Below, in pieces: positions 1-6,771 of a stretch of 20,015 nt of DNA. A program made the translations under genes and the position numbers. The notes beneath the pieces were generated by a model. It was given only the letters and a program-made list of their open reading frames with translations, had not been told where the DNA came from and ran no database searches. The stretch lies in the IMG/VR virus record IMGVR_UViG_3300042988_001244, positions 1 through 20,015 of that record. One strand, written 5' to 3'. Numbering within the stretch: the stretch's first letter is position 1; every line of letters begins with the position of its first letter. This DNA comes from a virus.

Positions 1-169
1 CGCTGAATGCTGCACCAAGCAGCTTGAGTGTCGATGTGACTTTCGACAACTGCGCTTCAGCCTTAACAGCGCTGTCGCCAGTCGATTTCAAACTGGCGGT
101 CAGCTTGTCAGTCGCCTGGATTGCCCCGGTTGCGTCAACCCGCAGACCTAGCGTAGCGATATCAGCCAT
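1..169 (-). CDS. Tape measure protein, N-terminal part (cut by window edge)
   Basis: This frame starts at ATG 169 and runs open off the left edge, so only the first 56 residues are visible. The start MADIATLGLRVDATGAI, followed by alternating small and charged residues (DKLTASLKSTGDSAV), is typical of tape measure proteins, which set tail length and sit inside the tail tube during assembly. A good ribosome site (GGAG and AAGGA on the minus strand) lies just upstream. The start overlaps the end of the preceding chaperone-like gene by 8 bases. Position right after the major tail protein and chaperone pair is the canonical place for this gene. The family call rests on the N-terminus and on context only; length and the rest of the protein are not visible. 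Confidence 0.75.
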   Translation of the reverse strand, partial: MADIATLGLRVDATGAIQATDKLTASLKSTGDSAVKAEAQLSKVTSTLKLLGAAFS

Positions 170-539
170 CGTCCTTCTTCTCCGCAGGGGGATTTCGACG
201 TACCGTATCCAGCATCAGCAGCGCGTCAAACTCGTGGGGCAAGACATAAATCTGCTGAAGAAACGCCCAGTCACGTACCACGGTGGGGCTCAACGGCAGG
301 AGCCCGTTCAATCCTTCACCGGAGCGACCGTGTAACTGGTCTGACCACTGCTTGAGATACTCGAGCGCAGGGGGTACCGCAGGACCGCTCAGCTGCTCTG
401 TGATGCGCTCGAGTTTATCACGAACTCGTGTATCCCCTTCCCGTAGCTGCCGCTCGAGGCGAGCCTGTAACCCTTCCAGGTGTTTTCTGGTAGATGCGTC
501 AACCCCGGCGCCGCGCTCTAATCGCGCTTCGTAGATCAC
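162..539 (-). CDS. Tail assembly chaperone, distal (gpT-like) part
   Basis: The 125-codon frame begins at GTG 539, which has no convincing ribosome site. The same frame is open further upstream, back into the end of the preceding chaperone gene. The product has a charged helical N-terminal half (arginine and glutamate rich, about residues 1-50) and ends in a short hydrophobic segment with LQQIYVLPHEFDALL before a lysine-rich tail. In siphoviruses the gene between the tail chaperone and the tape measure is usually expressed as a frameshift extension of the first chaperone, and together they hold the tape measure protein during tail assembly. Here the frame relation is +1 (or -2) relative to the upstream gene. 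It could instead be an independent gene started at GTG 539. I did not recognise the sequence itself; the call comes from position and frame. Confidence 0.6.
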   Translation of the reverse strand: MIYEARLERGAGVDASTRKHLEGLQARLERQLREGDTRVRDKLERITEQLSGPAVPPALEYLKQWSDQLHGRSGEGLNGLLPLSPTVVRDWAFLQQIYVLPHEFDALLMLDTVRRNPPAEKKDDG

Positions 540-564
540 GGCGCGCCGGAGTTGCCACAGCTGA

Positions 565-981
565 TTAGTCCAGAAATCGGGCCGGTTCGCTCATCACTTT
601 CTCGATGCGCTCCTTGATCCACGGTGCCGCCTGCGCCACCGCGATGAAGTTCTCGGTGTTGAGCTCGATAGGCGTACCGCCATCCGTGAGGTTCCACGAC
701 TTGACGCACGCGGCGATCTTCTCCAGTTCGTTGCGCTCGAGCATGTCCGCCGTGATTTCCAGCGCCCGACGCTTGATCGTGCGATCGTTGATGCGCTGCT
801 CCGCCTTCTTGAACGTAGACGACAACTTACCCGTGACCACCACCTGCGCGTCTTCCACCGTGCCGTCGGGCTGCTGACACTGCAACGCATCCCCGTGCTC
901 GTCCGTGAGAATGACGACCGTACCCTTGTCTTCCCGTGCCGCTACGGCACGAGCACCCGCGAGAGAGAAAACCTTGGACAT
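565..981 (-). CDS. Tail assembly chaperone (gpG-like)
   Basis: A 138-residue protein. The start ATG 981 (MSKVFSLAG) is chosen over the longer frame because the upstream extension is low quality and a GGAG lies about ten bases before this ATG. The central and C-terminal part reads like siphovirus tail assembly chaperones: helical, with VKSWNLTDGG followed by an asparagine in TENF and a C-terminal PWIKERIEKV segment. These proteins bind the tape measure protein and recruit tail tube subunits; they are not usually in the finished virion. It lies between the major tail protein and the tape measure, exactly where this gene is expected. The last codons include TTT followed by C, a possible +1 frameshift site leading into the next frame. 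Family assignment is from pattern and order. Confidence 0.68.
   Translation of the reverse strand: MSKVFSLAGARAVAAREDKGTVVILTDEHGDALQCQQPDGTVEDAQVVVTGKLSSTFKKAEQRINDRTIKRRALEITADMLERNELEKIAACVKSWNLTDGGTPIELNTENFIAVAQAAPWIKERIEKVMSEPARFLD
573..576 (-). other. Candidate +1 frameshift site in tail chaperone genes
   Basis: Seven codons before the end of the first chaperone the zero frame reads CGA-TTT-CTG-GAC-TAA. A phenylalanine tRNA on TTT can re-pair perfectly with TTC after a +1 slip. Reading then continues TGG-ACT-AAT-CAG into the 125-codon downstream frame without a stop. The fusion would be about 272 residues. That is the usual G/GT arrangement of tail chaperones, though most phages use a -1 slip. 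The region where both frames are open is only about 25 bases long, so any slip must happen here. Confidence 0.4.
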
Positions 982-1015
982 GTTGTGCGTGCTCCAACAG
1001 GATGTTAGATGGGGT

Positions 1016-1076
1016 GCTGTCGTACCGTGGCACGCCCCCGCGTGCGGGACTGCACAACGGGGCACGATACGACAGC
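1016..1076 (-). other. Large stem-loop between major tail protein and chaperone
   Basis: Bases 1016-1029 and 1063-1076 form a 14-bp stem with one mismatch (C against A on the plus strand), which becomes a G-U wobble in minus-strand RNA. Inside it, 1030-1035 and 1040-1045 form a perfect 6-bp hairpin with a four-base loop. The structure lies in the 151-base gap after the major tail gene. No T-run follows on the transcribed strand, so it is not a classical intrinsic terminator. An RNA processing, stabilising or attenuating element is more likely. Confidence 0.6.
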
Positions 1077-1132
1077 AAGACCCACGATTGCTTCGGACTT
1101 ACGCATCACGCGTGCAGTGATGTCCTACGAAT

Positions 1133-2335
1133 TTACGCAGCGCTCGTGCAGATGGTGAGCATGGTCGCATCCACACCCGACGACGCCGTCTGCGCACCAG
1201 TCTGGAACGGCAGCGACTCGATCATGGCGCCATCGCCGCCAAGGGGTGCCGACGCATCCGTGAACTTACACCGCGGAACGAAGAACGAGATGTAATCCTT
1301 GGGCTCGCTCTCCGGCTCAGTCAGCAGGATGTGCAGCGCGAACTCCGTTTCAGCGCTGAACGCCGTCACGTTGTCGAAGTCTTCGCGAATCATCGAGAAC
1401 GTGCCGTTCATGGTCACGTCGTTGTCGAACACATCGGGAGACGTCGTGGACCCGACCACCGGCTGAAGGGCCGCGTTGATCGCGTAGGTGAGCTCGAATG
1501 CGGTAGCCACCGCGATGTCCACACCACCGACGTTCACCTTCGCGTCTGCGAAGACGAGCGGGACGCTGTTGTACACCGTGGGGCTCACGAAATACGGCGC
1601 CGACCCACCAGTCAGGACGTTCATGCTGGCGCCCAGACACGTGAATTCCAGCTGCGCCATGCCGTCCGGAGATCCCGTCAGCTTGAAACCGACCCAGCGC
1701 ACACCGCCGAACACCTGCGACGCATCGATGTCGACGTTGTTCTGCTCGATGTAGAACGTACGCTTGACCGGCGTTGCCGGGTTGGACAGCTTCTTCCCAC
1801 GCGTGATGGTGTACGCCGTATCCGCCACCGCATTGAGCGTGAGCGTCTCGTACACTTCGATCTCCAGCGCCGAGATCGACTTGATACGGAGATTCCGGTC
1901 GTTGTTCGCAGACGTTGCGTGGTTCGTGAGACGAATCACATCGCCCACACGTAGTCCTGCCACAATCCAGGACCCCGCGTTGCCGACAATCTTACTGGCG
2001 GTCGTCGTGATGGACGCGGCAGCACCCGAGGTCGCTTCCGTGATGACCAGCGCCGGATCCCACGTGGCGCGCATCACCGCTTCGTAGATGGTGTCGTGCG
2101 AGCCCAGCGACGCTTCCGCGCCGTAGGTGCCGTTGACTGCACGACTGCCGTTGCGCCCCATGGTCTGCAGCGCATCGGCACGCTGCTCATTGGAGCGAAT
2201 GGTGGCGGCACTCTGCGTCAGGCCGGGGCTCGGCGTGAAGCGCAGATACTCGGCTGAACCGGTTCCCGGCGCCGTGTTGAAGGTGCCTTCTTCCTTGAAG
2301 GCAACCGTGACGTTCTTTGCAGACTGAAGAGCCAT
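1133..2335 (-). CDS. Major tail (tube) protein
   Basis: A 400-residue protein that forms the tail tube by stacking of subunits. It starts MALQSAKNVTVAFKEEGTFN, a common opening of siphovirus tail tube proteins (MALQ..K.v..a.KeE.t.g...), and contains the typical SRAVNGTYGAE and GVRWVGFKLTGSPDGMAQLEF segments rich in beta strands. Residues about 108-178 look like an inserted beta domain (GSWIVAGLRVGDVIRL and following), which resembles an insertion in the neighbouring tail terminator. The gene follows the tail terminator by 29 bases with only a weak ribosome site and is followed by the tail chaperones, the standard order. A stem-loop just downstream could adjust its expression relative to distal genes. 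The call is firm on context and style; no catalytic residues apply. Confidence 0.85.
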   Translation of the reverse strand: MALQSAKNVTVAFKEEGTFNTAPGTGSAEYLRFTPSPGLTQSAATIRSNEQRADALQTMGRNGSRAVNGTYGAEASLGSHDTIYEAVMRATWDPALVITEATSGAAASITTTASKIVGNAGSWIVAGLRVGDVIRLTNHATSANNDRNLRIKSISALEIEVYETLTLNAVADTAYTITRGKKLSNPATPVKRTFYIEQNNVDIDASQVFGGVRWVGFKLTGSPDGMAQLEFTCLGASMNVLTGGSAPYFVSPTVYNSVPLVFADAKVNVGGVDIAVATAFELTYAINAALQPVVGSTTSPDVFDNDVTMNGTFSMIREDFDNVTAFSAETEFALHILLTEPESEPKDYISFFVPRCKFTDASAPLGGDGAMIESLPFQTGAQTASSGVDATMLTICTSAA

Positions 2336-2364
2336 GATGAACTCGGAAGTGAGGGATCTGAACG

Positions 2365-3033
2365 TTACGGGGCGATCGTATTACGACGAAACACCCTGTA
2401 TGGAACCGTGAGTGTGGCGAGGGCGTGCCCGCTCGCTCGTTGCTGGATGCCACTGACAAACGGGGTCACGTCCGTACGCACCTGGACTGCTTCGCCGTCG
2501 GCCGTGGAGAAATACGTGCCTGGAGTGAACAACGCCTTCAAGGCATCAACACACTCGCGGAGCCCCTTGGCGCCTGTGTTGCTGATGCCGTACCACCGCA
2601 CTACGTACAGCCCTCGTTCTTCTTTCCATCCGTCGCGCGTTGCGCTGATCATTTGCGCGGGCTGCTCGAGTATCTCCGTCTCGATGTAGACCCGCCCTGT
2701 CAGCGTCGATGTATCTGCGCGCGTGTTTTCGAAGAAGCGTGTGGTGGGAAGTCCAACCACAAGACTCCGACCGGTGGCAGCGGCGGCACTGGTGCGCCCC
2801 CCTGCGATGGTCAACCGCTGCGCACTAACTGCGCTGATCACCCCCGGCGTGGTTTGGGTGAAACCCGTGGGAACGACTTCCATTCCCACAGAAAAGCCGT
2901 CCGTGATGAAACTACCCGTCGTGCGCGCATAGCCTTGAGTCGTCGCTGACAGGGTCGTCACCGTAGTCGTGACCACCACGAGCGTTTCCATCCGCGTACG
3001 AAACGCGACTTCAATTGGCATCAGCCCGCTCAT
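2365..3033 (-). CDS. Tail terminator / tail completion protein
   Basis: A 222-residue protein in the place of the siphovirus tail terminator, which caps the tail tube and joins it to the head. The N-terminus (MPIEVAFRTRMETLV) and C-terminal half (GRVYIETEILEQPAQMIS, then a WYGIS strand and a C-terminal ALATLTVPYRVFRR strand) fit the alpha/beta fold of tail terminator-like proteins. Residues about 22-92 look like an added beta domain with GSFITDGFSVGMEV that splits the expected fold and resembles a segment of the adjacent major tail protein. The start is at ATG 3033, which shares one base with the stop of the preceding gene (TGATG) and has a strong GGAGG six bases upstream. Confidence 0.7.
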   Translation of the reverse strand: MSGLMPIEVAFRTRMETLVVVTTTVTTLSATTQGYARTTGSFITDGFSVGMEVVPTGFTQTTPGVISAVSAQRLTIAGGRTSAAAATGRSLVVGLPTTRFFENTRADTSTLTGRVYIETEILEQPAQMISATRDGWKEERGLYVVRWYGISNTGAKGLRECVDALKALFTPGTYFSTADGEAVQVRTDVTPFVSGIQQRASGHALATLTVPYRVFRRNTIAP

Positions 3034-3419
3034 CAGGCGCCTCCGACTACTTGGTCACGGGCCCACGCTACGATATCGCCGTAGGCCGCTTCCGTAAGTT
3101 TCACGCTATGAAACCCACCGACTTCCGAGCGCAGCGTGAATGCCGCGATGTCGTTACCGCCATCCTCAATCCACTCGGCGTACTCCACGTTCGTGCTGAT
3201 CATCCACAACGTCGCCGACGGATAACTCTCTACCCAGCTATTCCGCAGATTTCCCGTATCAACAGGTTGTCCCGGTGCGCCAGTAAGTTCAGAGCCCGTG
3301 CGGATACTCCGCCCGATCTCCCGCTGCACCATCGTCCAAATGCCGATAACGTTGGCGCGCATGGCATCGCTCTTGCGCTTGAGCGTGCTCACGAACTCGA
3401 TGGCGTTATTGCTACTCAT
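3033..3419 (-). CDS. HK97 gp10-like neck / head-tail connector protein
   Basis: A 128-residue protein. The central motif PVDTGNLRNSW followed by VEYAEWIEDGG is the signature of the HK97 gp10-like family (PVDTG.LR.S ... YA.yvE.G), neck proteins between head and tail. The start is ATG 3419, which overlaps the preceding stop by ATGA; the longer frame upstream lies in the preceding gene and lacks support. There is no good ribosome site of its own, so translation is probably coupled to the upstream gene. Length is close to the family norm of about 120-150 residues. Confidence 0.85.
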   Translation of the reverse strand: MSSNNAIEFVSTLKRKSDAMRANVIGIWTMVQREIGRSIRTGSELTGAPGQPVDTGNLRNSWVESYPSATLWMISTNVEYAEWIEDGGNDIAAFTLRSEVGGFHSVKLTEAAYGDIVAWARDQVVGGA

Positions 3420-3775
3420 CTGGAGATGATGACGTACGCGAACACCGTAGTTCCATCGGGACGAAACGGTTTCACACTGCGCGCCGTGTAAGACAGTCCC
3501 GCCCACGTACAGGTCATCCCAGGCTCAGGCGTTTCCCCATAGGTGCTCGGGACCCAGAACAACCGAGGCGCTTCGTGCGGAGTTAGCCCGAGACGCTCGT
3601 ATTCCTTGGCGTCGCCACCATCTTCAATGGCTACCCCGCTCACCGTGCTGGTCGCGTCGCTCGTGAACGTGCCGTCTGTCTGCTCCACACGAGTGTCCAG
3701 ACTAAACGTCACCGCTGCTCCCGCAGTCGTTACGTCAGTCAGTGCTCCGGCATGGTCACTCGCGTACTTGCTCAT
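3416..3775 (-). CDS. Head closure / head-tail connector protein
   Basis: A 119-residue beta-rich protein without a motif that I recognise with certainty. Its place, between the DnaT-like connector and the gp10-like neck protein, is where siphoviruses encode the head closure protein (connector type Ad2/Hc1). The sequence has a long strand-rich centre (ATSTVSGVAIEDGGDAKEY) and a C-terminal segment on a positive-charge patch (ARSVKPFRPDGTTVFAYV), compatible with the small beta-barrel connectors. It overlaps both neighbours by ATGA, suggesting tight coupling. The function is inferred from gene order. Confidence 0.62.
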   Translation of the reverse strand: MSKYASDHAGALTDVTTAGAAVTFSLDTRVEQTDGTFTSDATSTVSGVAIEDGGDAKEYERLGLTPHEAPRLFWVPSTYGETPEPGMTCTWAGLSYTARSVKPFRPDGTTVFAYVIISR

Positions 3776-4329
3776 ACGCGACGCACCATCAGCTGACCAG
3801 CACTGGACAGCAGTAGGGGACGAATGTAGTTGAGCACCCGTGGAAAGCGCGCCCAGCCGACCCGCTTGGCGGTGCGTGCTGTATCGTACTTGGTGGTCAG
3901 CGGTCCGACCGTCTTTTCCGTGATCCCCAGCGTCGTATCTACGGCGCCTGCGTCGATCGTACCGAGGAGGTACTGCAACGCCAGTTCACACGTAGCGTCC
4001 TTGATACGCTGGGGAATGAGATCCGGGTCATACATCTCCGGCAGATGGCGGTTCAACACCTGTACCACGATGTTATCCCCCACGCCCACACGGTCCGGGT
4101 CGATCACGTAGTCACGAGGCCACGCCAACGCCTGCGTCCCCGTGGTGCGGGCCCCCTGCCAGTTTAGCAACGACAGATCATCCGTTGCGGTCACCAGCGC
4201 CCAAAGCTGCTCATCGTCACCTGTCCAGATAGCGCTCCCCCGCTTCTCGCAGTATGCCGCCATCTCGGCCGCTGAGACGAAACTGTTGGCGTCATCGGCT
4301 TTGGGCGTGGGTTCGATCGTGAGTGCCAC
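3772..4329 (-). CDS. Head-tail connector, DnaT-like family
   Basis: A 185-residue protein matching the phage connector family often labelled 'putative DnaT-like ssDNA binding protein'. Diagnostic parts are ADDANSFVSAAEMAAYCEKRG near the start (here in two halves: ADDANSFV and AAYCEKRG), a WALVTATDDLSLLNW stretch where all tandem residues become helical, QALAWPRDYV, and a helical C-terminal half (IKDATCELALQYLL). In siphoviruses this gene lies after the capsid gene and acts as the adaptor that docks on the portal; no ssDNA role is implied by the context. The start is GTG 4329 with GAGGG seven bases upstream, one base after the preceding stop. Confidence 0.75.
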   Translation of the reverse strand: MALTIEPTPKADDANSFVSAAEMAAYCEKRGSAIWTGDDEQLWALVTATDDLSLLNWQGARTTGTQALAWPRDYVIDPDRVGVGDNIVVQVLNRHLPEMYDPDLIPQRIKDATCELALQYLLGTIDAGAVDTTLGITEKTVGPLTTKYDTARTAKRVGWARFPRVLNYIRPLLLSSAGQLMVRRV

Positions 4330-4330
4330 G

Positions 4331-5356
4331 TTACCGCCCTCGCTTGTGGGTTACAGGCTTGCCACCCCGCCGCAAGTCCTCGTTCTTGGTCCGAGACGGT
4401 CCTACAGCGTCCGATCGCCCCTCCGTTGGGGTGCTAGGGCCTACCGGTCGGGACACCGGTCCCTGGGACGTCTCAGGGGCTGGGGACGGTGCGCCCACGA
4501 GGACTTCCTCGGCGTGGGGCCAGAACTGCCCCAAGCAGAGGCACGCCAGCGCCGTCCCATCGGCCAACTGTGCCATCGTCCATTGCGACGCCCCCACCCG
4601 ACCAAGAAATATCCGGCGCTCGAAGGTGCTGAGGGGGCGGATAGGGTAACCGAGCGGGGTGGCGTAGGGGGCGAAGCAACAGGCGTTGGATGCAGCGGTG
4701 TAGAGGACGGGGACACCGGCATCGATTGCATCAATGCCGACAGTGCTGTTGTGAACGACAACCGCCGCAGCATGCGCCAGCGCCTCCCGCAAGGGTACCG
4801 AAGGATCCTGCCGCTCGTCCGCGCCGAACGTATCAGCACTGGCGGGGGCATGGGGGTGAGGACGGTACACCACAGGGAGTCCGTACTGACGCGCCACGGC
4901 GATCGTGTCCGTAGCCCAGCGCGCCACCTGCCACTCCGTCATGTCGTGCGCCGCATCGTGCGGCTTCTGTCCGCATACCAACACATGCGTCGGCGTATGA
5001 ACAGACAACGGTCCAAGCACGGGGTAGCGATTACCGATGCGGATAGGCAGGTGGTGCAGGCTGTTTTCGTACAGTCCAACGTAATCCGTAGGTTGATCCC
5101 ACGTATGCGTCGAACCGGCACGTAGGCGCGGAAGATCCGCAATGAACACGGGTACTCCGCCGCGCACGTACACTTCCCCCAACTCTCGAGCGACGCCCCG
5201 CCACCCGTCCACAATGACATGGGTCGCAGTGGGATCGTAGGCGCCGTCGAAGTGGGGGCGCATGAGGGTCGGACGGAGCCCGACAGCTGCGGCACCTTGT
5301 AACAGTGCCGCAACCGCCGGACGCGCCGTGCGCCCATAGATCACGAGATTCGTCAT
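4331..5356 (-). CDS. Glycosyltransferase-like protein (GT-B type) in capsid operon
   Basis: A 341-residue protein with the pattern of GT-B glycosyltransferases of the capsule/CDP-glycerol transferase style. The N-terminal half starts MTNLVIYGRTARPAVAALL, a Rossmann-like beginning. The C-terminal half has VVYRPHPHA (residues 162-170) and HNSTVGIDAIDAGVPVL (202-218), matching the 'RPHP ... NST-x-G-x-(D/E)A-x-x-x-G-x-PV' donor-sugar-binding signature. The last 55 residues are proline, serine and arginine rich and probably disordered. The start ATG 5356 is chosen because the longer frame runs through the capsid gene end; it has no clear ribosome site and lies 26 bases after the capsid stop. Placement between capsid and connector suggests that it glycosylates a virion protein such as capsid or tail, though a role in sugar decoration of modified DNA bases is possible. 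Substrate is unknown. Confidence 0.55.
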   Translation of the reverse strand: MTNLVIYGRTARPAVAALLQGAAAVGLRPTLMRPHFDGAYDPTATHVIVDGWRGVARELGEVYVRGGVPVFIADLPRLRAGSTHTWDQPTDYVGLYENSLHHLPIRIGNRYPVLGPLSVHTPTHVLVCGQKPHDAAHDMTEWQVARWATDTIAVARQYGLPVVYRPHPHAPASADTFGADERQDPSVPLREALAHAAAVVVHNSTVGIDAIDAGVPVLYTAASNACCFAPYATPLGYPIRPLSTFERRIFLGRVGASQWTMAQLADGTALACLCLGQFWPHAEEVLVGAPSPAPETSQGPVSRPVGPSTPTEGRSDAVGPSRTKNEDLRRGGKPVTHKRGR

Positions 5357-5382
5357 CGGCGTGCGCGATGCGGTCGTCGTGG

Positions 5383-6501
5383 TTATTCCGAGACCAGCCG
5401 CACACCCGCGCACAGCTTGTCGTCCGACGCCACCTTGTCCCAGTTGGTCGTCGTGCCCAGCGTCGCATCCGCCGGATTGATGCCACCGTTGGCCGTATCG
5501 TACTTGTGACCCTTGACCGTGATGTTGTAGGCGTATTCCGCCTGCCAAATACGGGCAAGGTTTTCCAGGCCGGGAGTGATGTCGGTGAAGAACGTCTCAT
5601 CCTCAGACTCTTCGATCACCACGGCACCCGCCACCAGACCGAGCGTGTTGTACGTATCGGTGAGTGATCCGTTGGCGTCGGTCAGCGCCGGCGAATCCGT
5701 GATCACAGCGGGGCGACCCAGATACGCCGGAATCGCGCCCTGAATGGTCACGATGTCCGTCAGACCCGTGACGTTCTGTGCCATGAGCGCACCGACGATG
5801 TCGAAATGTGGCTTCGAGTGCGAAATCCAGCACACGATGTCCTGTGACGCGTCGCCGAACTTGGCCAATGTGCGCTGAAGCGAACTGGTGCTCGCCGTCT
5901 TGGTCGCATCACCAGTGATGTCCAGGTTGTTGGCCGCCACATTCTGAATCGCCGTTTCCACCGCGACGAGTGCGGTGTTGAGCATGTCCTTCATCTTGCG
6001 CTGACCTGCCAGCACACCGAACGCACGGCTGGCATCCGCCTCGCTGAGCCCCGCCTTCTTGATCGCGTCCAGCGTCTGCGACACCGGACCAATCTTGCGG
6101 TTGATCTTCACACCGATCACTTCATCCTGCGTCATGGGCAGGATCGTCGCAGCCGAGACCGACGTAATGTCACGACGCGAGACCAGCGTGCTGATGTCCT
6201 TGAAGAACGCCGCCTTGCTGTAGTGCCCCTTCAGCGCACGCGGCACCAGTCGAATCGCACCACGGCTGGATTCGTTGAATACGTTCAGGAACTGAGTGAC
6301 CGCTTCCACCTGACCGGTCTGAAACTCTTCCTGATAGATGACCATGTCGCTGTACTTGCCGATCGCACCAATGGCGAACAGGCCGGTCATGTGCTCGACC
6401 GACAGCGGGGTGCTCGCGGCATGCGCAAGCGTGGGACTGACGAACAGGGCGAGCAACAGCGCCGGAATGGCGAGGGCTGCCCAACGGAAGAAGTTCCGCA
6501 T
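5383..6501 (-). CDS. Major capsid protein with an N-terminal signal peptide
   Basis: A 372-residue HK97-fold-type capsid protein, by position after the scaffold and by sequence: a helical N-terminal arm (YSDMVIYQEEFQTGQVEAV), a middle with DIVCWISHSKPHFDIVGAL, then GRPAVITDSPAL, and a C-terminal domain ending in NPADATLGTTTNWDKV and VRLVSE, as in many siphovirus major capsid proteins. Unusually, the first 28 residues form a textbook Sec signal peptide: positive start MRNFFR, hydrophobic core ALAIPALLLALFV, then AHA before the cut at residue 28/29. The start ATG 6501 is preceded by GGAG at about ten bases. A second ATG at 6390, after the signal peptide, would give a normal capsid length but has only a weak ribosome site. 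Capsid identity is fairly safe; the function of the leader is not known. Confidence 0.82.
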   Translation of the reverse strand: MRNFFRWAALAIPALLLALFVSPTLAHAASTPLSVEHMTGLFAIGAIGKYSDMVIYQEEFQTGQVEAVTQFLNVFNESSRGAIRLVPRALKGHYSKAAFFKDISTLVSRRDITSVSAATILPMTQDEVIGVKINRKIGPVSQTLDAIKKAGLSEADASRAFGVLAGQRKMKDMLNTALVAVETAIQNVAANNLDITGDATKTASTSSLQRTLAKFGDASQDIVCWISHSKPHFDIVGALMAQNVTGLTDIVTIQGAIPAYLGRPAVITDSPALTDANGSLTDTYNTLGLVAGAVVIEESEDETFFTDITPGLENLARIWQAEYAYNITVKGHKYDTANGGINPADATLGTTTNWDKVASDDKLCAGVRLVSE

Positions 6502-6771
6502 GGTGTACACGCTCCGAGTGGGAGTGCGCCAGTACGGAGATCCGGCACCTACCGGTCAACCGACAGCGCGAGAGTGAAGGGACAACTCACTTCACCGACC
6601 GAGCATCGCGCTGCGGTGCGGGGTACTGCATGCGGGCCTCGCGCCACGCGGTCCATCAGTTGTCGGGCATCGCGCCCCATTGGGAGCCCCGACAGGGTGG
6701 TAGGAAGCGCGGAAGCTTGCGTCGCGCAAACTGTGACCCCTTCCTACCAAGACCCTGCCGGGGTATCTACA
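6502..6771. other. Gene-free gap between scaffold and capsid
   Basis: The 270 bases hold a large stem-loop (6687-6763), a small hairpin (GTGAAG 6574-6579 with CTTCAC 6590-6595), and a 43-codon open frame on the minus strand (6680-6549) without a ribosome site. I see no convincing coding sequence and no promoter that I would defend. The stretch is the longest gap inside the structural operon and probably works as an RNA leader for the capsid gene. Confidence 0.5.
6687..6763 (-). other. Large stem-loop upstream of capsid gene
   Basis: Bases 6687-6698 pair with 6752-6763 (12 bp; the only mismatch on the plus strand, A against C, becomes U-G in minus-strand RNA). Bases 6699-6707 pair perfectly with 6740-6748 (9 bp), leaving a 3-base bulge (6749-6751). 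The 32-base loop holds a smaller TTGCG/CGCAA hairpin (6717-6729). There is no T-run on the 3' side in the direction of transcription, so it is not a standard terminator. The wobble pattern shows that the structure is kept at RNA level on the transcribed strand. Confidence 0.65.

Noticed and set aside
6549-6680. 43-codon minus-strand frame in the gap before the capsid gene
   Set aside because: There is no ribosome site, no motif, and the sequence overlaps a small hairpin; not enough support.
6687-6763. Intrinsic terminator before the capsid gene
   Set aside because: No T-run follows the stem in the direction of transcription, and the operon continues downstream.
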